From: Oscheius sp. JU75
Taxonomy: Eukaryota > Nematoda > Chromadorea > Rhabditida > Rhabditidae
Direction of reading: 5' to 3'
Length of the DNA stretch: 64,000 nt
NCBI GenBank assembly: GCA_037178855.1
Contig: JASJZC010000005.1
Span: forward strand, 10,168,001 to 10,232,000
The notes below the pieces were generated by a model that ran no database searches, was not told where the DNA came from, and saw nothing but the letters and a program-made list of their open reading frames with translations. The position numbers and the translations under genes are program-made. Shown piece after piece: positions 59,863 to 64,000 of this stretch. Positions within the stretch are counted from its first letter, which is position 1; every line of letters begins with the position of its first letter.

Positions 59863-61621
59863 CATGTGATTGGAAGACAGATGTTTGTGACAGAATTGCA
59901 ATAGAATCAAGATATTGAAGGGCAGTGTCCGGTTGGAAAGTTTGGTGGCTCGAAGCTATGGTAAGTCGTTCTGAGCCTTTTCAAACCGGGATGAGCGATA
60001 CTGCTCATGAATAAATATGAAACGAGTCGTCAGAATGAGGTTCTGATCCGACATTTATCTAACCTGACCGGAAAAAGAGGAGGAACCAAAGGTTACTGTC
60101 ATTATTCCCAGTCCAAACACATTAGAGAGGGCAAGAAAAGTACGTACCTCTCTCAACTGCTGTACCAGCAACTTCTTTTGATCCAGAGGCAGATGTTTCG
60201 TGATCTGATGCCGGAAGTCGAAGATATTCGTCATGATTGGATTAGAAGTTGGATTGTTCTGAAACACATTTAAAAAGAAGTCGTCATAAGGAACTCACCG
60301 CCATCTTCTTCTGTTTCAACTTCCTCATCTGAGCTCTCCTGCCTCTGGCATTCGATGGGCCGTCCTCGTCATCACTTCCCTCAGAGGAACTGCTGCTACT
60401 GCTGCTGTCACTGCCCTTCTTCGCCTTTTTCTTTGTCTTCTCCATCTGTCTCTCTTCCTCGCTGTCAATCTCTCCCTCATCCAGTTCTTTGAGAGGCTTG
60501 ACATCGGAAACTGTCTTCACCTCTGGTTCTTCTGCTTCGACCGACTGATTTTCCATAGCCTCAAGTTCTGCCATTTCCCTGCGATGTTGGTTCATGATCT
60601 TCATCTTCTTATTGCCCATACGCTTCTCGTACTGTTCCTTTTTGTACTTTCTGAAAGAGTCGTTCTCTACCTCTCCCTCTCTCCCTGTCTTTTCACTCAC
60701 TTGTAGTCAGCAAAGTCCATGAACTCCCTCTGAGGCTTTGGTTTCCTCTGTTTTCCATTGGTTTGCTCCTGTCCCTGTGTCTGTACTTGAGGTCTGGATT
60801 CCTCAGCTACTACGATCTCCGGCTGATTCGTCCTCGTGGCTTTCGCCCAAGAGTCAAAACTCAGCATCTCTCCATTCAGCATAATATTTCCACCATTATC
60901 CTCGTCAATCTCCACGTCTCCGTTCTCTGTTCTCATTGAGACCCGTGTAGACTGAAGCAGAGCTCCTACTCCCATCATTATCTTGCCGGCACGAGTGTCT
61001 TTTCTGCAGATCAGGATCCAAAAGAGATTCAGAACTGTAACTTACGCCTTTCTTTTCCTCGACTTGTTGACCAAAACTGGTTGGTATTCTGGGGCTTTCA
61101 TGATCACTTGGGTCTCTCGGATGTAGGGAACTTCGCTCTCGACTTCTCGCCTCCAGACTCTGAAGATAGTGTTGAGACAGAGAAAAGGAGAAACAAGGAA
61201 ACAATTTGACTTACCCGATAAGAGTCATCAGATGCTCCCTCAGCCAGTGACTCTCAGTCTCTTGAAGATGTCTGTTCAGTGTACTGAGCATAGCCGGCTT
61301 CAGAATACTGTCTGGAAGTCCATTGAACTTCTCTGAAGCCTTGTCACAGATAGAGTAGAGCTCTTCAACCTCTGTCAGCTCGGCCCAGTTCAACTTTTCT
61401 TCCTCAACTTGCTGAAGGTCTGGATGAGACGAAGGAATTGATAGACTACCTGGTTCAGAGCATTGATTATATCCTCTTCCTCAACCTCAGGAGCCATCGC
61501 GACCGGCTTGTTCTCTTTGTCATTCTGTTTGAAGTCGGTCTTTGGTCTCAAAGCTTCAGCCTTCTTTGACTTGTTTCTGATCTCCTTGACATGACTGTCA
61601 TATTCTTCTGAGGTGAGCAAT
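59863..61621 (-). CDS. conserved-looking nuclear protein with Ser/acidic tail, 7 exons seen, ends unresolved
   Basis: Exons 61450-61621, 61215-61411, 61046-61159, 60701-61003, 60299-60650, 60148-60258 and 59863-59955 all join in phase. The N-terminal half is helical and polar (INALNQ, ELTEVEELYSICDKASEKF, HLQETESHWLREHL) and then has VPYIRETQVIMKAPEYQPV, the basic NKSRKRKAKDTRAGK and MLSFDSWAKATRT. After PQREFMDFADYKKYKKEQYE come a Lys-rich stretch, an acidic DEGEIDSEEER segment and a polyserine run before GSDDEDG. The C-terminal exons are helical (HQITKHLPLDQKKLLVQQLR). Composition suggests a nuclear RNA- or chromatin-related factor; I do not recognise the family. The first exon shown lacks an ATG before MAPEVEEED, so an upstream exon may exist. 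Confidence 0.65.
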
Positions 61622-61947
61622 CTAGAAACAATCGGTATATGTCATTTCTAAGAGAGCCATTGTATTGTTGACTCTTACCGCTTCCTTTATCAAGTCAAAT
61701 CAAGGTAATCAAATCAAACTACAACAGGCGCCTCAAACATATAGAAAAACCCAACCAAAAATTTCCTTTTTACACTAATTTCCATTTCATGTTGGGATAG
61801 ACGTTACTAGGGTAATCTTGAGTCACTAAGTCGATTAAACACACTTAGAGTCCTAGAAATTGGCAACAACAGTAGAAAAATGCAGAAATCCGATTTTCAT
61901 GCAGTACGCAATAGTGCTTCAAATTTTTTACCATCAGCTTTGCAAGC

Positions 61948-62275
61948 ATGTTTTCTTTCCCTCTCTTCCTAGCCCTCGTCTTTATCTCGACCTTCACTAC
62001 AGTGTCTAGCTTCAGATCCTGCAGGGCTCCTTCAGCCGGTGTCTGGAAGCCTGGCTGTGAAGATTTTGATTTCCTAATGCCCCGTTTTCGTGACACCAGA
62101 GTGTGCTACAAAATCACAGTACATCAAAACGCAAAAACTTTGATCTGCTGTCAAGTTAAAACGTTTAAAGTGAGATATTCCAAAATAATTTTAGTGGATC
62201 GGTTTTATGGTTGAATACAATAGCAAAGCCGACTATCAAATGTAAGGGCATCCCGTTCGGTCTCGTTTTAAAGAT
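61948..62275 (+). CDS. small secreted Cys protein, copy 1, probably decaying
   Basis: The frame starts MFSFPLFLALVFISTFTTVS, a signal peptide, then CRAPSAGVWKPGCED and later NAKTLICCQ. It is clearly paralogous to the gene at 62469. The DNA near 62236-62265 still encodes the paralogue's TIKCKGIPFG ending, but I found no splice that joins it in phase. The unspliced frame stops at 62214 after a divergent tail, and a 40-nt intron alternative stops after 16 codons. It lacks the TATA box seen in copy 2. It may be a pseudogene or have an altered C-terminus. Confidence 0.5.
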
Positions 62276-62423
62276 TCCTTCAGTCAAAACTTGAAAAATA
62301 TGCTTTGGACTATTAGGCACTGACTGTACATTGTTTTCCTTCTAAACTGCCGAGTTATCAGGCCGGAAATTTTGTTGTTGTATAGATTAGCTTTGTTAAT
62401 TATCATGGTTCGACACTGCCTTC

Positions 62424-62432
62424 TATATAAGG
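62424..62432 (+). promoter_or_regulatory. TATA box of secreted protein copy 2
   Basis: TATATAAGG starts 45 nt upstream of the ATG at 62469, the same spacing as in the collagen genes. Confidence 0.75.
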
Positions 62433-62468
62433 CTTACCTCGCTCCCTAGTCTTTACCACAAACCCCCC

Positions 62469-62866
62469 ATGTTTTCATACATCTATTCTCTTCTCGTTAG
62501 CCTACTTCTCTTCATCGTAGTTCACACAGCGCTTGGAACTGGTACTTGCTACGCTCCACCTGGAGGAATCTGGGGTCCTGCTTGCGAGGACCCCGTAGGA
62601 GTCGTCGGAAGCAAGAACACTAGAGTTGGATACGAAATTCACGTGGTTCAAAATGCCGGCACTCAAGTATGCTGCCAGGGAAGAGGGTATCAGGTGGGTA
62701 GGCGTGTCGTTCACTATTGGTACTGTTTCAGAATGGACAGAAATATTGGCAGTAGTTGGGCTGTGGCTCGGACACGTTCGGCGGTCAGGTTTCTTGGGGT
62801 GAAGTAGCAGCAAAAAGAGCCATCAAGTGTAAGGGTACGCCTTTTGGGGCTAATGTCTACTTTTAA
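62469..62866 (+). CDS. small secreted Cys protein, copy 2, 111 aa, 2 exons
   Basis: Exon 1 (62469-62693) has a signal peptide (MFSYIYSLLVSLLLFIVVHT), then TCYAPPGGIWGPACED, NTRVGYEIHVVQNAG and CCQGRGYQ. Exon 2 (62756-62866) follows a 62-nt intron, using the acceptor ggcagtag, and reads LGCGSDTFGGQVSWGEVA, then RAIKCKGTPFGANVYF and a stop. Six Cys in the mature part suggest three disulphides. I do not recognise a named family; secretion is inferred from the signal peptide. An intact TATA box and a clean frame contrast with copy 1 about 500 bp upstream, so this is the functional member of a tandem pair. Confidence 0.7.
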
Positions 62867-62967
62867 TGTGTCAGTTTATGGTGTATAAAGGTTATTCACA
62901 AAGTCTCTCCGCCTCACTAACACTCCGTCTCTCTGTTTCTAAGTTTCTTTGACTCTCTGTGACTGTT

Positions 62968-63832
62968 TTAAACTGCGTTTTCCAGTTCGTCAAAATAAAA
63001 AGAAACATTTGTAAGAACCCACTTCATCGAGCTGCTCGGATCTTCATCCTCAAAAATGTTGGCATCTTGTCTCGCACTCTTGGCCTCCTCTTCCGACGAC
63101 ATCACGATCTGAACCAGTCTCTTCCCCACCGAAAAAAATCTAAATCTCACCTCAGCCTGCTGCTTGTCTTCCTCCTGACTCATAAACTTGACAGATACTA
63201 TGGCATCCTGTCCTAGAATCCCCTCAAGCGGCCCTCTATCCGCCGTGGCCAGGTTCAGAGCATAGATTGTTCTCGCCCGTACCGTCTGGTCATTTGAGAT
63301 TTTGAAGAAATCGGTCGAACCGGGGATTACTGTAAGCCATAGTAGTGGAATTAACAGGAAAGCTACCAAATTTGTCGGAAGTCTCAATGCTCAGGACATC
63401 TCCGTCTAGCTTCGAGCCAGACAATTGGGTATAGGCAAACTGTGCCTCTTTGGCAGTGGAGAAAAGAAAGAAGATGGAGCCTAGTTTCAATTTCTGAAAT
63501 GAAACTTGGATAAAATGGACAAGAACCAAACCTGGAGGATATCTGGCTTACTGAAACTGATCTCGAACGACTCGCACTGGTCAAAGACTCTCTGGAGATC
63601 AGGGTTTGTCCTCCAGCCTCCTGGCTGCTTGATATTCTTGACTGTGAACTGACGGTCGTCTGTTTCCACCGGGTGACCCTGGAAGTAACAGAGGTTGACA
63701 GATGATGGACATAGAGACAGTAAAATGATAGTGACAAAAACGAATGGTATAACAACTCACAATCGGTACACTGATCTCTCCTCCTATCGTGTTCTCCATG
63801 TCGACACTGCCACCGTCCGTCACCTCCACCAT
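62968..63832 (-). CDS. RRM-like protein, 235 aa, 4-5 exons
   Basis: Exons 63761-63832, 63532-63678, 63367-63493 and 62968-63329 join in phase to 235 residues. A possible 30-nt intron at 63121-63150 would remove ten residues; I left it in because 30 nt is very short. The intron 63330-63366 is 37 nt. Residues about 30-115 have an RRM-like pattern: a first strand QFTVKNI, then NPDLQRVFDQC, FEISFSKP, and an RNP1-like GSIFFLFSTAKEAQFAY followed by LSGSKLDGDVLSI. The C-terminal half is mixed and ends ELENAV. RNA binding is inferred from the fold pattern only; a calcipressin-like relationship is an alternative. The start begins MVEVTDGGSVDMENTIGG. Confidence 0.6.
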
Positions 63833-64000
63833 CTTAATTCGTTGATGTTTAGAAGAAAAGCCGGGAGAATGAGAATTAAAATGATCGGCTAGATAAGAAT
63901 TTGAAAGCTAACGAAAAAGCTCGGATGGAGAAGCCTACTCTTGAAAGCTTTTTGGTACAAAATGTTGGAGCAATGTAATTACCAAAAATCAATACAGAAA

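Overview
The window is nuclear DNA from a nematode, most likely a chromadorean or rhabditid-type worm. The evidence is two cuticle collagens with the nematode N-terminal membrane segment, paired Cys boxes and shared C-terminal block; an FMRFamide-like precursor with two KPSFVRFG copies (flp-9 type); a seven-transmembrane chemoreceptor of the Sra/Srab/Sre kind; a caveolin matching the CAV-1 layout; an E2 of the exact LET-70/UBC-2 length; and a Tc1-family transposon. Genes are split by many very short GT-AG introns (about 35-60 nt) plus a few kilobase-long ones. Gene models were built by hand from splice sites, reading phase and family knowledge. No database search was possible, so names rest on motif recognition.

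Layout. 1-3 kb: zinc-finger-like exons (-) and two copies of a ~38-nt palindrome. 4-8.7 kb: a complete cytochrome P450 (+) whose intron 4 hosts an antisense secreted Cys-rich gene and whose intron 6 hosts a 1.58-kb Tc1-like element. 8.7-12 kb: an unrecognised multi-exon gene and a secreted/membrane Cys-rich protein (-). 13-19.8 kb: about 7 kb with no convincing gene. 19.8-24.4 kb: a bZIP transcription factor (+) and a chemoreceptor (-) converging with 12 bp between stop codons. 24.8-29.8 kb: small or poorly recognised genes. 30.2-33.9 kb: flp-9 with a 3.3-kb first intron holding a possible nested gene. 35.6-42.1 kb, minus strand: an acidic putative nuclear protein, a C2H2 zinc-finger gene and atg-7; the last two are 151 bp apart. 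43.3-45.8 kb: let-70/ubc-2, preceded by a degenerate repeat array. 48.2-49 kb: an F-box-like gene with a stop at an exon edge. 50-52.3 kb: two cuticle collagens tail to tail. 54.8-57 kb: cav-1. 57.7-58.1 kb: a small two-exon gene. 58.3-61.6 kb: partial exons and a conserved-looking nuclear protein (-). 61.9-62.9 kb: a tandem pair of small secreted proteins, one apparently decaying. 63-63.8 kb: an RRM-like protein (-).

The genes are a typical mixture with no single pathway: detoxification (P450), autophagy and ubiquitin conjugation (ATG-7, LET-70), cuticle (collagens), signalling (FLP-9, receptor, caveolin) and transcription (bZIP, C2H2). The most unusual points are the nested gene with two homologous Cys modules lying in different frames, a fixed TATA-to-ATG spacing of 42-47 nt for collagen and secreted-protein genes, and several unexplained repeat families.
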